Origin: Acinetobacter sp. ANC 4204
GTDB lineage: Bacteria > Pseudomonadota > Gammaproteobacteria > Pseudomonadales > Moraxellaceae
NCBI RefSeq assembly: GCF_002135205.1
Contig: NZ_NEFZ01000005.1
Location: 186,001-250,000, forward strand
DNA length: 64,000 bases
Direction: 5' to 3'
Position 1 is the stretch's first letter. Each line of letters opens with the position of its first letter. Below are positions 47,945 to 57,014 of the stretch, piece by piece. Made by a program: the position numbers and the translations under genes. The notes beneath the pieces are model-generated. The model was not told the DNA's origin and made no database searches. It saw only the letters and a list, made by a program, of their open reading frames with translations.

Positions 47945-50164
47945 TTATCTCTGAACTAACAGTTTATTTGCTTTTTGATAACCACGTGGTAATAACTGTC
48001 CTTTGGATGCCCGTTTACCCACATATTTTTCTAAATCATCGCCCTTCAATTTTAATTGCTGCTGTCCTGCAACGACTTGCAGTATTTCATCTAGCGTTAA
48101 TCTTGTCATGAATACAATTTGATCTTTCTCTTCAAGTTGTATCAATTTATTACCTTTACCTTTATTTAAAATAGGCAACTCTGACAACTCTAAAATCAAC
48201 AAACGACCCGTTGAAGTCAATAACGCCAAATGGGTGGCTTGATCAACACTAGTCAACGGCATGACTGTGGCTTTTTCAGGTAAAGTTAGGAAGGCTTTAC
48301 CCGCTTTTGCATTGGTATCCAACTGTTTTGCCTGTGTTTTAAAACCATAGCCTTTACTGCTCAGAGCCACAACTTCAGCTTCATCTTCAGCAATAAAAAT
48401 TTGCTTAAAACCTACACCACTGGCTGGCGATAATTTTGAACTCAACGGTTCTCCCAGACCCCGTGCGGACGGTAGGCTCGCTATGGCTAGGGCATAACTA
48501 CGCCCTGACTCATCCAATACATACACGCGCTGATTAGATTTTCCTTGTGCATGACTGAGATATTGATCGCCAGCACGGAAATTTAAGTGCTCTGCGTCTA
48601 CATCATGACCTTTGGCTGAACGAATCCATCCCGCTTCAGACAACACCACCGTCACAGGATCCGCAGGCATAAAGTCCTGCTCACTCATCGCTGTTGCTTC
48701 TGCACGATGTACGATTGGCGAACGACGGTCATCACCAAATTTTTTCGCATCATCTTTAAGTTCATTGATAATCAAAGCTTTCAAAGACTCAGGATTGGCC
48801 AATTGTTCACGAATCAATGCAGCTTTGGCTTCTAACTCTTCTTGCTCACGGCGCATTTCCATTTCTTCAAGTCGGGCCAAATGACGCAACTTGAGTTCTA
48901 AAATAGCTTCGGCCTGAATGTCATCAATATTAAAACGTGACATCAACTCTGCTTTGGGATGCTCTTCTTCACGAATAATACGAATCACTTCATCAATATT
49001 TAGATAGGCAATAATCAAACCACCCAAAATATGTAAGCGCTTTTCAATTTTATTCAGGTGATATTGCAAACGACGGGTAACGGTTTCCTTTCGAATTTCA
49101 ATCCATTCCAGCAAAATACGACGAATTGATTTCACTTGCGGACGGCCATCCGCACCAATCATGTTCATATTGACACGATAGCTCGACTCTAAATCGGTTG
49201 TTGCAAAAAGGTGGCTCATCACCGCTTCAGCATCAATCCGATTTGAGCGCAGTACAATCACCAAGCGGGTTGGGTTTTGATGGTCGGATTCATCACGTAC
49301 ATCACTCACCAAAGGCAGTTTTTTCGCCTGCATTTGATCTGCAATTTGCGAAATGACCTTCGAGCCTGAAACTTGATAAGGCAAGTCCGTGATCACAATT
49401 TCATTTTTTTCGATGCTATACACCGAACGCATACGGTAACTGCCCCGACCTGTGCTTTGTATTTTTAATAACTCTTCAGGTGGCGTAATAATTTCTGCTT
49501 TGGTCGGCAAATCTGGTGCAGGAATGTATTCTGCAACTTTGTCATCGCTTAAATTTGGATTACGAATTAAGGCAATGGTGCCTTTTACGACTTCACGCAG
49601 GTTGTGTGGAGGAATGTCCGTAGCCATGCCTACTGCAATACCTGTGGTACCGTTTAACAAAATATTCGGAATACGTGCAGGTAAAGTCACTGGCTCTTTC
49701 ATCGAACCATCAAAGTTGTCCTGCCAGTCACAAGTCCCCTGTCCCAACTCAGACAACAGCACTTCACTATACTGAGATAATTTGGCTTCGGTATAACGCA
49801 TCGCTGCGAACGATTTCGGGTCATCGGGCGACCCCCAGTTACCTTGACCTTCAATAAACGGATAACGATAACTAAAAGGCTGTGCCATCAGCACCATCGC
49901 TTCATAGCAGGCCGAATCACCATGCGGGTGATACTTACCGAGCACATCACCAACGGTACGCGCAGATTTTTTGGGTTTACCGCTATGTTTTAGCCCCAAT
50001 TCACTCATGGCATACACAATACGGCGTTGTACAGGTTTTAAACCATCGCTGATATGCGGTAAGGCACGATCCATGATCACGTACATGGCGTAATTGAGAT
50101 AGGCTTGTTCAGTAAATTCTGCTACGGAACGGTTTTCTGTCGCTTGATGCGCAAGGCTTGTCAT
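47945..50164 (-). CDS. parC: DNA topoisomerase IV subunit A
   Basis: Decatenates daughter chromosomes with ParE. The 739-residue protein has the breakage domain with catalytic Tyr124 in [11 protein letters not shown] and a C-terminal DNA-wrapping beta-pinwheel. The quinolone-resistance region reads [13 protein letters not shown]: Ser84 and Glu88, the positions changed in fluoroquinolone-resistant A. baumannii, are both wild type. Signature [11 protein letters not shown] near residue 43. parE is not in the window, so the two genes are unlinked. Confidence 0.96.
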   Translation of the reverse strand: MTSLAHQATENRSVAEFTEQAYLNYAMYVIMDRALPHISDGLKPVQRRIVYAMSELGLKHSGKPKKSARTVGDVLGKYHPHGDSACYEAMVLMAQPFSYRYPFIEGQGNWGSPDDPKSFAAMRYTEAKLSQYSEVLLSELGQGTCDWQDNFDGSMKEPVTLPARIPNILLNGTTGIAVGMATDIPPHNLREVVKGTIALIRNPNLSDDKVAEYIPAPDLPTKAEIITPPEELLKIQSTGRGSYRMRSVYSIEKNEIVITDLPYQVSGSKVISQIADQMQAKKLPLVSDVRDESDHQNPTRLVIVLRSNRIDAEAVMSHLFATTDLESSYRVNMNMIGADGRPQVKSIRRILLEWIEIRKETVTRRLQYHLNKIEKRLHILGGLIIAYLNIDEVIRIIREEEHPKAELMSRFNIDDIQAEAILELKLRHLARLEEMEMRREQEELEAKAALIREQLANPESLKALIINELKDDAKKFGDDRRSPIVHRAEATAMSEQDFMPADPVTVVLSEAGWIRSAKGHDVDAEHLNFRAGDQYLSHAQGKSNQRVYVLDESGRSYALAIASLPSARGLGEPLSSKLSPASGVGFKQIFIAEDEAEVVALSSKGYGFKTQAKQLDTNAKAGKAFLTLPEKATVMPLTSVDQATHLALLTSTGRLLILELSELPILNKGKGNKLIQLEEKDQIVFMTRLTLDEILQVVAGQQQLKLKGDDLEKYVGKRASKGQLLPRGYQKANKLLVQR

Positions 50165-50611
50165 AACAACCTGTCATCCTAATTAATCGTTTTTTGTTTA
50201 AGTTCTTATGCTATGTCGCAGGCTCAGCCTATACAAGTGAAAGCGTACACCACTACGACAAATTGCGTCTTTAGATGTTCCTAATGTCGTAAAATTATCC
50301 ATTTTTTTTAAAATGAGCAACTAATTATTTCGAAGTTCCTATCTTGCTCTTATTTAGGATTGAAATAGAGTAACTACACACCCTCTACGCTTATGTCATG
50401 ACATTGAATATGATGATCGAGCACATCGCCAATCACACACTTTCAACTAGATATGCGAGCTGTCTTAAACCGGAATTTGATACTCCGTGAGTCCCACATT
50501 TCAAAGATATTGTGGTAACAGAAAAGTTTCAATTCTGCTCGCTCACGCGGTTTGATTGTTCCTGAAGATCAAGGGACTAAAACACATCCCTCTATCTTCA
50601 GTCTGTACATT
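50165..50611. other. intergenic region between parC and an MFS gene
   Basis: About 450 bases upstream of parC (minus) and downstream of the MFS gene (minus). It should contain the parC promoter. I saw no terminator with a T tract, no RNA gene and no credible reading frame; the longest short frame is about 30 codons from 50398 without a ribosome binding site. It may include decayed sequence. Confidence 0.4.
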
Positions 50612-51931
50612 TTACAAACCAATCTCTTCCAATGTTTTGCCTTTGGTCTCTTCACCCAAAATCAAAATCACCGCCGCCACCGCAAGCAGTACTGCGGTAA
50701 ACATTATAAAGATTGCACTAAAACCATTGCTCATGACCATCATATGCGTCACCACCATCGGTGCGACAATGCCGCCCATACGACCAATGGCCGATGCCCA
50801 GCCCGAACCAAAAGCCCGAATATTGGTTGGATATTGCTCTGGAGTGTAGGTATACAAAACACCCCATGCGCCGAGATTAAAGAATGACATCAGACAGCCC
50901 CAGAACATGATCATGCTCACAGTGTCAGCTTGACCAAAGAAATAGGCCGAAACTGCACACATGCCAATAAAACCAGCTAAGGTTGCTTTACGTCCAAGTT
51001 TTTCGACCAGCCATGCTGCAGCCACATAGCCTGGAAGCTGTGCCAAAATCATCACCAGTACATATTCAAAAGACTGAACAATGCTATACCCCTGCTTCAC
51101 CAGCAAACTTGGCAACCACGTAAAAATGCCATAATAAGAGTACACAATGCCAAACCAAATCAGCCATAACATCAAGGTTCTACGTGCAAATGCACCCGAC
51201 CAAAGCTGAGTAAAAGACACATTCTTTTTTTCTGCCACAGGTTTGACAATGATATGTTCAACGACTTCAACGCCACATTGACGTTCAATCTGCTGCACCA
51301 AAGCGTGCGCTTCTACAATTCGACCACGGTTGATAAGATAAGGAATCGACTCAGGCACTTTGAACCAAATGACAATGGCATACAGTGCAGGAATCCCGCC
51401 CATCAAAAAAGCCATGTGCCAGCCAAACTTTGGAATCACAAAATACGCCACTAAGGCAGCACAGAGCCAACCTAAGCCCCAAAAACTCTCTAGCAGAACA
51501 ATAAAACGCCCACGTACCTGCGCAGGAATATACTCACTGACCAAGGTCACTGCTACTGGCAACTGTCCACCTAAACCAAGACCCACAATAAAACGAAACA
51601 GCAATAGCCACGTTAAGTTGGGAGCAAAAGCACAGGCTGCCGTCGCCAAACTATAAATCACTAATGTTGCAGCAAAAACCGTTTTACGTCCGATGCGGTC
51701 GGCCAAGCCCCCTGAACACACCGCACCAATCGCCATTCCGACAAAGCCTATTGAGACGACCCAACCTTTCTCAGTTGGGCTCATGTGCCAGTCTTCAGCC
51801 ATTTTCGCCAAAATAAAAGAAATCAGCCCCGTGTCCATGGCATCGAACATCCAGCCCAAGCCAATCACCCATAACAAGGTGTAGTGGAATTTACCGATCG
51901 GTAAGCGTTGTATACGGGAAACTAAATCCAT
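50612..51931 (-). CDS. MFS transporter, NiaP-like (possible nicotinate uptake)
   Basis: A 439-residue 12-helix major-facilitator protein. The loop 2-3 motif is GGLADRIGRKTVF, and RGRF plus PESIPYLINRGR mark the sugar-porter/aromatic-acid branch. The first helix segment GWMFDAMDTGLISFIL resembles the FDAMDxGxxSF pattern of the NiaP nicotinate/nicotinamide transporters, which Acinetobacter possesses; I infer that family but cannot fix the substrate. The C-terminal LGEETKGKTLEEIG is typical of the sugar porter group. No catabolic genes adjoin. Confidence 0.7.
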   Translation of the reverse strand: MDLVSRIQRLPIGKFHYTLLWVIGLGWMFDAMDTGLISFILAKMAEDWHMSPTEKGWVVSIGFVGMAIGAVCSGGLADRIGRKTVFAATLVIYSLATAACAFAPNLTWLLLFRFIVGLGLGGQLPVAVTLVSEYIPAQVRGRFIVLLESFWGLGWLCAALVAYFVIPKFGWHMAFLMGGIPALYAIVIWFKVPESIPYLINRGRIVEAHALVQQIERQCGVEVVEHIIVKPVAEKKNVSFTQLWSGAFARRTLMLWLIWFGIVYSYYGIFTWLPSLLVKQGYSIVQSFEYVLVMILAQLPGYVAAAWLVEKLGRKATLAGFIGMCAVSAYFFGQADTVSMIMFWGCLMSFFNLGAWGVLYTYTPEQYPTNIRAFGSGWASAIGRMGGIVAPMVVTHMMVMSNGFSAIFIMFTAVLLAVAAVILILGEETKGKTLEEIGL

Positions 51932-52008
51932 AGCTTGACCTCTAAAGCGGAAAAAGGATAGCGGGCTGCTTTCTCAACAGGCTTTATCATTATGTGCTTT
52001 TTTTGGGG

Positions 52009-52034
52009 ACAAGGGACAGTTTGATATCCCTTGT
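52009..52034 (-). other. hairpin after the TRIC-type gene
   Basis: ACAAGGGA, ten-base loop, TCCCTTGT lies immediately after the stop codon of the TRIC-type gene. On the minus strand it is followed by CCCC and then A residues, so it is not a canonical terminator. Confidence 0.35.
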
Positions 52035-52035
52035 T

Positions 52036-52680
52036 TTAGCTGGCATCTTTGGAAGAAGCAGACTGTTCATCATCATCTTGATAAATGAATTTCGGCATTT
52101 CTAAACCAAAGTAAATTGCAATTAAACGTAAGCTAAAACCAAAGATCAAAGTCGAAATCACGGTCAGCTCAAGCGACAAACCGAGTTGAATGCAGCCCCA
52201 ATAGAAAATCACTGCGACAAAAGAAATACTGGCATACAGTTCACGGCGGAACACCAAAGGCACGTCATTACACAAAATATCACGCAAGATACCGCCCGAG
52301 ACTCCTGTAAGGACTCCAGCAACCGCAGACACCACAAAACCATGTCCCATTTCTAAGGCAATTTGACAGCCGATGATGGTAAAACCGATCAGGCCCAGAG
52401 CATCGAGCACCAAGAAAATATTGCGTAAATGACGCATCCACTTGGCAATCAAAATCGTCATAAAAGCGGCAAAACACGTCAGCATCAAATATTCAGGATG
52501 CTTGACCCAGGTCAGCGGATAATGTCCCAATAACACATCACGAACAGAACCACCGCCCAGTGCTGTGACACAGGCAATAATCACCACACCAAACCAATCC
52601 ATACTACGCCGACCCGCTGACAGTGCACCAGTCATCGCCTCTGCCGTGATCGCTATAATATAAATAACAGTGAGTAACAT
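52036..52680 (-). CDS. TRIC-type cation channel family protein (YadS/YicG, UPF0126)
   Basis: A 214-residue membrane protein of seven helices made of two related halves, each with a glycine-rich motif: TALGGGSVRDVLLG (about 40-53) and TGVSGGILRDILCND (about 125-139). This is the pattern of prokaryotic trimeric intracellular cation channels. A short acidic/Ser-rich cytoplasmic tail ends the protein. Physiological ion unknown. Confidence 0.87.
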   Translation of the reverse strand: MLLTVIYIIAITAEAMTGALSAGRRSMDWFGVVIIACVTALGGGSVRDVLLGHYPLTWVKHPEYLMLTCFAAFMTILIAKWMRHLRNIFLVLDALGLIGFTIIGCQIALEMGHGFVVSAVAGVLTGVSGGILRDILCNDVPLVFRRELYASISFVAVIFYWGCIQLGLSLELTVISTLIFGFSLRLIAIYFGLEMPKFIYQDDDEQSASSKDAS

Positions 52681-52739
52681 CGCCTGGATTCCATATAGGC
52701 TAATTGATGCGCGCTATTCTAAGCCAAATTTTCTGAAAA

Positions 52740-53207
52740 TTATAAAAATTGTGCACAACATTGTTTAAATTTTTTCCCTGAACCGCAAATGCACGCTTGT
52801 TTCATGGTGATTTGCATTTCAGTGGTCGGATCTAAAAAATACCATGCCTCAGCATGTTTCACAAAATGTGAAATTTCATGATGTATCTGTGCCGATTTTC
52901 CATCATGATAATGCGCTTTAAACTCGACCATGGCGTGGTTTTTATCGAGTTTCTCATTGGCGTTTACGACGTCTAACTTTAACCATTGGTTGCTTCGACT
53001 CCACTCCGCTATTGCTACAATATCGAGTGCTTGTTGCTGCCCCAACGCTGTGGTTTGCACAATGTAATCAATTTGTTGTTTGGCAAAAGCACTATAGCGT
53101 GAGCGCATCAATTGGACAGCTGTCTGCGCATGACTTTGTCCCAAATGCAAAGGCTGACAGCACTGTACATATTCTCCTTGCCCACACGGACACTCAATAT
53201 GGCTCAT
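52740..53207 (-). CDS. YchJ-family SEC-C motif protein
   Basis: A 155-residue cytoplasmic protein bounded by two SEC-C zinc motifs: CPCGQGEYVQCCQPLH at the N-terminus and CICGSGKKFKQCC at the C-terminus. The central NTF2-like fold has MRSRYSAFAKQQIDYIV. This is the UPF0225/YchJ layout; its role is not established. It lies between the TerC-fusion and TRIC genes but has a terminator upstream, so it is separately transcribed. Confidence 0.88.
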   Translation of the reverse strand: MSHIECPCGQGEYVQCCQPLHLGQSHAQTAVQLMRSRYSAFAKQQIDYIVQTTALGQQQALDIVAIAEWSRSNQWLKLDVVNANEKLDKNHAMVEFKAHYHDGKSAQIHHEISHFVKHAEAWYFLDPTTEMQITMKQACICGSGKKFKQCCAQFL

Positions 53208-53218
53208 GATTTTCCATA

Positions 53219-53243
53219 AAAAAAATAGCTCGACATTGCGAGC
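53219..53243 (-). terminator. terminator after the TerC/CBS gene
   Basis: On the minus strand AAAATAGCTCG / CGAGCTATTTT with a six-base loop and a following T tract, about 40 bases beyond the stop. Confidence 0.8.
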
Positions 53244-53279
53244 TATTTTAACCTGTTCACCCCAGTTTGAGGACGGGTT

Positions 53280-54860
53280 TTAAGATGATTCTTTGTGCAG
53301 ATCTGACTGTGGAATTACATGCACTTTTTCAATTTTGTGCCCATCCATCGTCACCACTTCAAAAATGCAACCATCTGCTACAAGGCTAGAGCCATTTTCG
53401 GGTAAACGACCTAAATGAAAGAGGATATAGCCTGACAAGGTTGAGTACTGATCGGACTCATCGACCAAATCACGATCCAACAATAACGACACATGACGAA
53501 TATCGGTTGAGCCATCGAGCATTAAGCTGCCATCTTCTAAACTTTCAGCCACATTGTCTTCAGCATCTTCATCAGGGAACTCCCCTGCAATCGCCTCTAA
53601 TACGTCAATCGGGGTGGCAATCCCTTCAATCGAGCCGTATTCGTTCAAAACCAAAGCCATTTGTAGTGGGGCTTGACGCAGTTGCTCCATCACCATCAGG
53701 ACTTGCGCATTTTCATGCACAATCACAGGTTCACGTAAATGTTTATCAAAATCGAGGACACCCGTTTCGATATATTCGTTTAAAACTTTATGGGTCAATA
53801 CCACACCTGCAATGTTGTCTAGCTCGCCCCGTGCTACGATTAAACGTGAGTGCGTAATACTGAGCAATTGTGATTTGATCGAGGCTTCATCATCCTCTAA
53901 ATCAATCCATTCCAACTCTGGACGTGGTGTCATCACGGACTTCACAGGACGCTCAGACAAACCCAACACCCCTTGTACTAGAACACTGTGATAGACCCCA
54001 TTTTCAGGATCAAATACTTCATCCGCATAAGCGCGAGTTGCCAACACATCTTCAGGCTCAGAAGCATGATCACTACTTTTACCGCCCAACATCCGCAGTA
54101 CCGCAGACGCAGTTTTATAGCGAAGGTCTGTGGTGGTGACCATTTTTTCTTGATTACGGCGCATGGTTTGGTTGATAAATTCAACAATCACCGAGAAACC
54201 AATGGCTGCATAGAGGTAACCTTTTGGAATATGGAAACCAAAGCCTTCTACAATCAAAGAGAAACCGATCATCATCAGGAAGCCAAGACACAAAATCACC
54301 ACGGTCGGATGTTTGTTGACGAATTCCATCAAGGCCTTGGATGCCCACAGCATAATGCCCACGGCGATAATCACCGCAATCATCATTACAGACAGGTGCT
54401 TGACCATACCGACTGCAGTAATCACCGAGTCTAAAGAAAATACCGCATCCAAAACCACAATTTGGACAATCACCATCCAAAATACGGCGTTGGCAGGATT
54501 TTCTTCTTTTTGGATCACTTTGGCGTCGATGCGTTCATGTAACTCCATCGTCCCTTTAAACAGCAAGAACACCCCACCAAACAGCAAAATCAGATCACGC
54601 CCTGAGAATGGATGGTCGAAGATATGGAACAATGGTTCAGTCAGCGTCACCACCCAAGCGATAGACGCGAGTAAAACCAAGCGCATGAGCAGCGCTAACA
54701 TCAGACCAACGATACGGGCTGTATTACGTTGTTCAGGAGGAAGTTTTTCTGCCAAAATCGCAATAAAAACGAGGTTATCAATCCCGAGGACAATTTCCAG
54801 CACCACCAAGGTGAGTAAGCCCACCCATGCAGAAGGATCAGACATCCATTCAAATATCAT
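53280..54860 (-). CDS. TerC-type membrane protein fused to CBS and CorC domains
   Basis: A 526-residue three-part protein: an N-terminal TerC domain with seven to eight helices and acidic metal-site motifs ([34 protein letters not shown]), a CBS pair (about 300-430; [14 protein letters not shown] and [18 protein letters not shown]), and a C-terminal CorC/HlyC transporter-associated domain (about 440-520). It matches the E. coli YegH/YoaE architecture. TerC proteins export manganese or load metal onto secreted proteins; that role here is inference. ATG at 54860. Confidence 0.88.
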   Translation of the reverse strand: MIFEWMSDPSAWVGLLTLVVLEIVLGIDNLVFIAILAEKLPPEQRNTARIVGLMLALLMRLVLLASIAWVVTLTEPLFHIFDHPFSGRDLILLFGGVFLLFKGTMELHERIDAKVIQKEENPANAVFWMVIVQIVVLDAVFSLDSVITAVGMVKHLSVMMIAVIIAVGIMLWASKALMEFVNKHPTVVILCLGFLMMIGFSLIVEGFGFHIPKGYLYAAIGFSVIVEFINQTMRRNQEKMVTTTDLRYKTASAVLRMLGGKSSDHASEPEDVLATRAYADEVFDPENGVYHSVLVQGVLGLSERPVKSVMTPRPELEWIDLEDDEASIKSQLLSITHSRLIVARGELDNIAGVVLTHKVLNEYIETGVLDFDKHLREPVIVHENAQVLMVMEQLRQAPLQMALVLNEYGSIEGIATPIDVLEAIAGEFPDEDAEDNVAESLEDGSLMLDGSTDIRHVSLLLDRDLVDESDQYSTLSGYILFHLGRLPENGSSLVADGCIFEVVTMDGHKIEKVHVIPQSDLHKESS

Positions 54861-55189
54861 GTGATCTGCCCCCGTCGAAGGAATGTATAACGCGCATAAT
54901 GATTAGGCGAATAAAAATGAAGATTCAGCACTGCTCGCTGTAAATTATTTTCGGAAAACTGAAGATGTCTTGAGTGACAACTACCACTACCCATGTTCGT
55001 TCTTGTGTTGTGAAACAAGAGCTCAGTATAGGCAAGATCTACATAAAATTCATCTTTTTTAAAAATGTCGTTTTTTTAGAGATTTAACAAATTATTACCT
55101 GATTGTTCGATTAGATACAGTGATTTGTCACATTTCTTGCTTAAACTAAGAGAGAAAAAGTAGATAAAGAAAAGGTAAAAACATACGCC
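54861..55189. other. divergent promoter region between TerC-fusion and LOG-family genes
   Basis: About 330 bases, AT-rich, with no coding sequence or RNA gene seen. GAGAGAAAAAG upstream of 55190 may contribute to ribosome binding for the LOG gene. Confidence 0.45.
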
Positions 55190-55810
55190 ATGAATAGTGA
55201 ATTAAAAATATCATCTCTCAACACTGAATCAAACGTTCAAACCACTCAACCCTTGATCGCACTTTACTGTGGCTCTCGGTCAGGCAACAAACCGATTTAT
55301 CAAGAAAAAGCAATTGCACTAGCCCAAGGCCTAGCAAACCACGGTTTCGGACTAGTCTATGGAGGTGCGAGTATTGGTCTGATGGGACAAGTGGCAGATG
55401 CCATGATTGCTCATGGGGGGGAAGCCGTTGGCGTCATCCCTGAGTTTATGCTGGATTATGAAATTGCACACAACCAATTGACTGAATTACATATTGTACA
55501 AACCATGCATGAACGCAAAGCATTGATGGCTGAACGTGCAAGTGCTTTTGTCGCACTACCCGGAGGCTTAGGCACTTTTGAAGAAATTTTAGAAGTGGCA
55601 ACATGGGGACAACTCAATCAACACCAAAAACCCATGATGCTCTATAACGTCAATGGTTTCTATAATGCACTGATTGCCCAACTTGATCATGCCGTTCAAG
55701 AAGGTTTTCTGCCTCCACAGCACCGTGCCAAACTGATTGTGTGTAACCATGCTGAACAGATTTATTCAGCAATTGCAAACTTGGGGAGCCCAAAGCGCTT
55801 TGTGGTTTAA
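55190..55810 (+). CDS. LOG-family protein (cytokinin riboside 5'-monophosphate phosphoribohydrolase type)
   Basis: A 206-residue Rossmann-fold protein with the LOG hallmarks GGASIGLMGQVADA and PGGLGTFEEILE, the latter holding the catalytic Glu. Bacterial members hydrolyse nucleotide 5'-monophosphates to base and ribose phosphate; the preferred base is not visible. MHERKALMAERASAFVALPGG confirms the family. An extra 20-residue Thr/Gln-rich N-terminus precedes the fold. A clear terminator follows. Confidence 0.88.
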   Translation: MNSELKISSLNTESNVQTTQPLIALYCGSRSGNKPIYQEKAIALAQGLANHGFGLVYGGASIGLMGQVADAMIAHGGEAVGVIPEFMLDYEIAHNQLTELHIVQTMHERKALMAERASAFVALPGGLGTFEEILEVATWGQLNQHQKPMMLYNVNGFYNALIAQLDHAVQEGFLPPQHRAKLIVCNHAEQIYSAIANLGSPKRFVV

Positions 55811-55847
55811 AGTTGTTTAAACACCTCAAAACTCTCCATACACAAAG

Positions 55848-55872
55848 AAGCGAGCTCAAGGCTCGCTTTTTT
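55848..55872 (+). terminator. rho-independent terminator after the LOG-family gene
   Basis: AAGCGAGC, loop TCAAG, GCTCGCTT followed by a T tract. Confidence 0.9.
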
Positions 55873-55883
55873 AACAGCTTCGT

Positions 55884-56858
55884 CTATTGACCATAATTCG
55901 TGACAAAGTTGTAGAACCACGGCAAAGTGGTCGCCAAAATCACCGACATGGCTAAACCAAACATCAACTTCATGGCATCTTTACTGACATTGCGCGAAGT
56001 ACGGTGCTTATTCACCTCATCAAAAATCATCGACATAGCAAACTCACGACCTGCAAGTAAACCTAAGAATACCCATGTGGTACTCATTGGAATGTTGCTC
56101 CACTCCTTGAAGACCAACAAAATCAGGGCATACATAAAGTCAATAATCGTTGCAGCACGAATATCCGTTACACCTGTTTTAGTATCGACAATTTTTTGAA
56201 TCGCCCCACCACGTTGGTACAAAATCAGCGCCAACAACACCACAAAGATGGTGATAGCAAACAGCAAAAATGCCAACGGAACTTGGCGTGGCACGTATAC
56301 AAAAATATTGGCCAAATCTTGAATCAGCCATTGGCTCCACAAAAAAGCGGTCGATACCCACTGTAACCCAATCCAAATATGCGAAGGTTCTTCATGACGG
56401 GTTTTGGCAAAGTACTTTGCCACTTGTCGCATCACAAAACGATAGACAATAATCGCAACCACAAAAGCCACGGCATAGCCCATCATTGACTTCACCATCA
56501 TCGACCCCAAACTTGCAGGCGAGAAAATGGTTAAAACCAAAAAAGTGGTACTCACAGGAATGCCGTATTTGGTCAAAAACAACAGTAAAATTGGCGGTAC
56601 GATATACAGCCACGTAATCCCATTATCTGGAAATGGAATCGTCTCTAAGCGACCGTAAGAGGCATCTCCCACACCTGATGCATACCAACCATAGATCAGA
56701 ACCACAACTAAAATGGTGCTGATAAAGAGCCAAAGCACCCACCATGGGCGGTGTGCATTCGATGAAATAAAGGTACCTAATGTCTGTGGCACATCATTTC
56801 CGACGATAGAATAAGCTGCTAAACAGAAGCCAATCACCATCAAGATTTCGATTGTCAT
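55884..56858 (-). CDS. PiT-like inorganic anion transporter homologue
   Basis: A 324-residue protein with about nine or ten hydrophobic helices. Two features recall the PiT (inorganic phosphate transporter) family: GNDVPQTLGTFISS near the N-terminus (PiT proteins have G-x-NDV-x-N) and two PxSTT motifs in inverted-repeat positions, GIPVSTTFLVLTIF (about 100) and NIPMSTTWVFLGLLAGRE (about 257). It is shorter and more diverged than PitA, so transport of phosphate is inference. A Pho-box-like sequence lies 60 bases upstream. Alternatives are sulfate or another anion. It ends 25 bases from the LOG terminator. Confidence 0.65.
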   Translation of the reverse strand: MTIEILMVIGFCLAAYSIVGNDVPQTLGTFISSNAHRPWWVLWLFISTILVVVLIYGWYASGVGDASYGRLETIPFPDNGITWLYIVPPILLLFLTKYGIPVSTTFLVLTIFSPASLGSMMVKSMMGYAVAFVVAIIVYRFVMRQVAKYFAKTRHEEPSHIWIGLQWVSTAFLWSQWLIQDLANIFVYVPRQVPLAFLLFAITIFVVLLALILYQRGGAIQKIVDTKTGVTDIRAATIIDFMYALILLVFKEWSNIPMSTTWVFLGLLAGREFAMSMIFDEVNKHRTSRNVSKDAMKLMFGLAMSVILATTLPWFYNFVTNYGQ

Positions 56859-56917
56859 AAAACAAACCTTTTGCAGAATCTTTCCAACAGCCTGCCATTG
56901 AAGCTTTGGCAGAGATT

Positions 56918-56946
56918 ATGACGGTTTTATTTCATTTTCATGACAT
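56918..56946 (-). promoter_or_regulatory. Pho-box-like triple repeat upstream of the PiT-like gene
   Basis: On the minus strand three 7-base units with 4-base AT-rich spacers: ATGTCAT-GAAA-ATGAAAT-AAAA-CCGTCAT. The PhoB site is built from CTGTCAT units repeated every 11 bases; the outer two match at six of seven and five to six of seven positions, the middle at four. It ends about 60 bases before the ATG. No clear -10 was fixed. Confidence 0.5.
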
Positions 56947-56974
56947 TATTGTCATATATTTTTTGTAGCGCCAT

Positions 56975-56999
56975 AAAAAAGAGCACCACTGTGCTCTTT
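56975..56999 (-). terminator. rho-independent terminator after the large lipoprotein gene
   Basis: On the minus strand AAAGAGCAC, four-base loop, GTGCTCTTT then a T tract. It lies 16 bases after the stop and separates this gene from the PiT-like gene, so each has its own promoter. Confidence 0.85.
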
Positions 57000-57014
57000 A
57001 TTTAAACTAAGCTA

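Noticed and set aside
50330..50375. GAAGTTCCTAT followed by TAGGATTGAAA, resembling half of a yeast FRT site
   Set aside because: Only the 11-base core of one arm matches; the second arm and spacer are wrong and no recombinase is nearby. Chance similarity.
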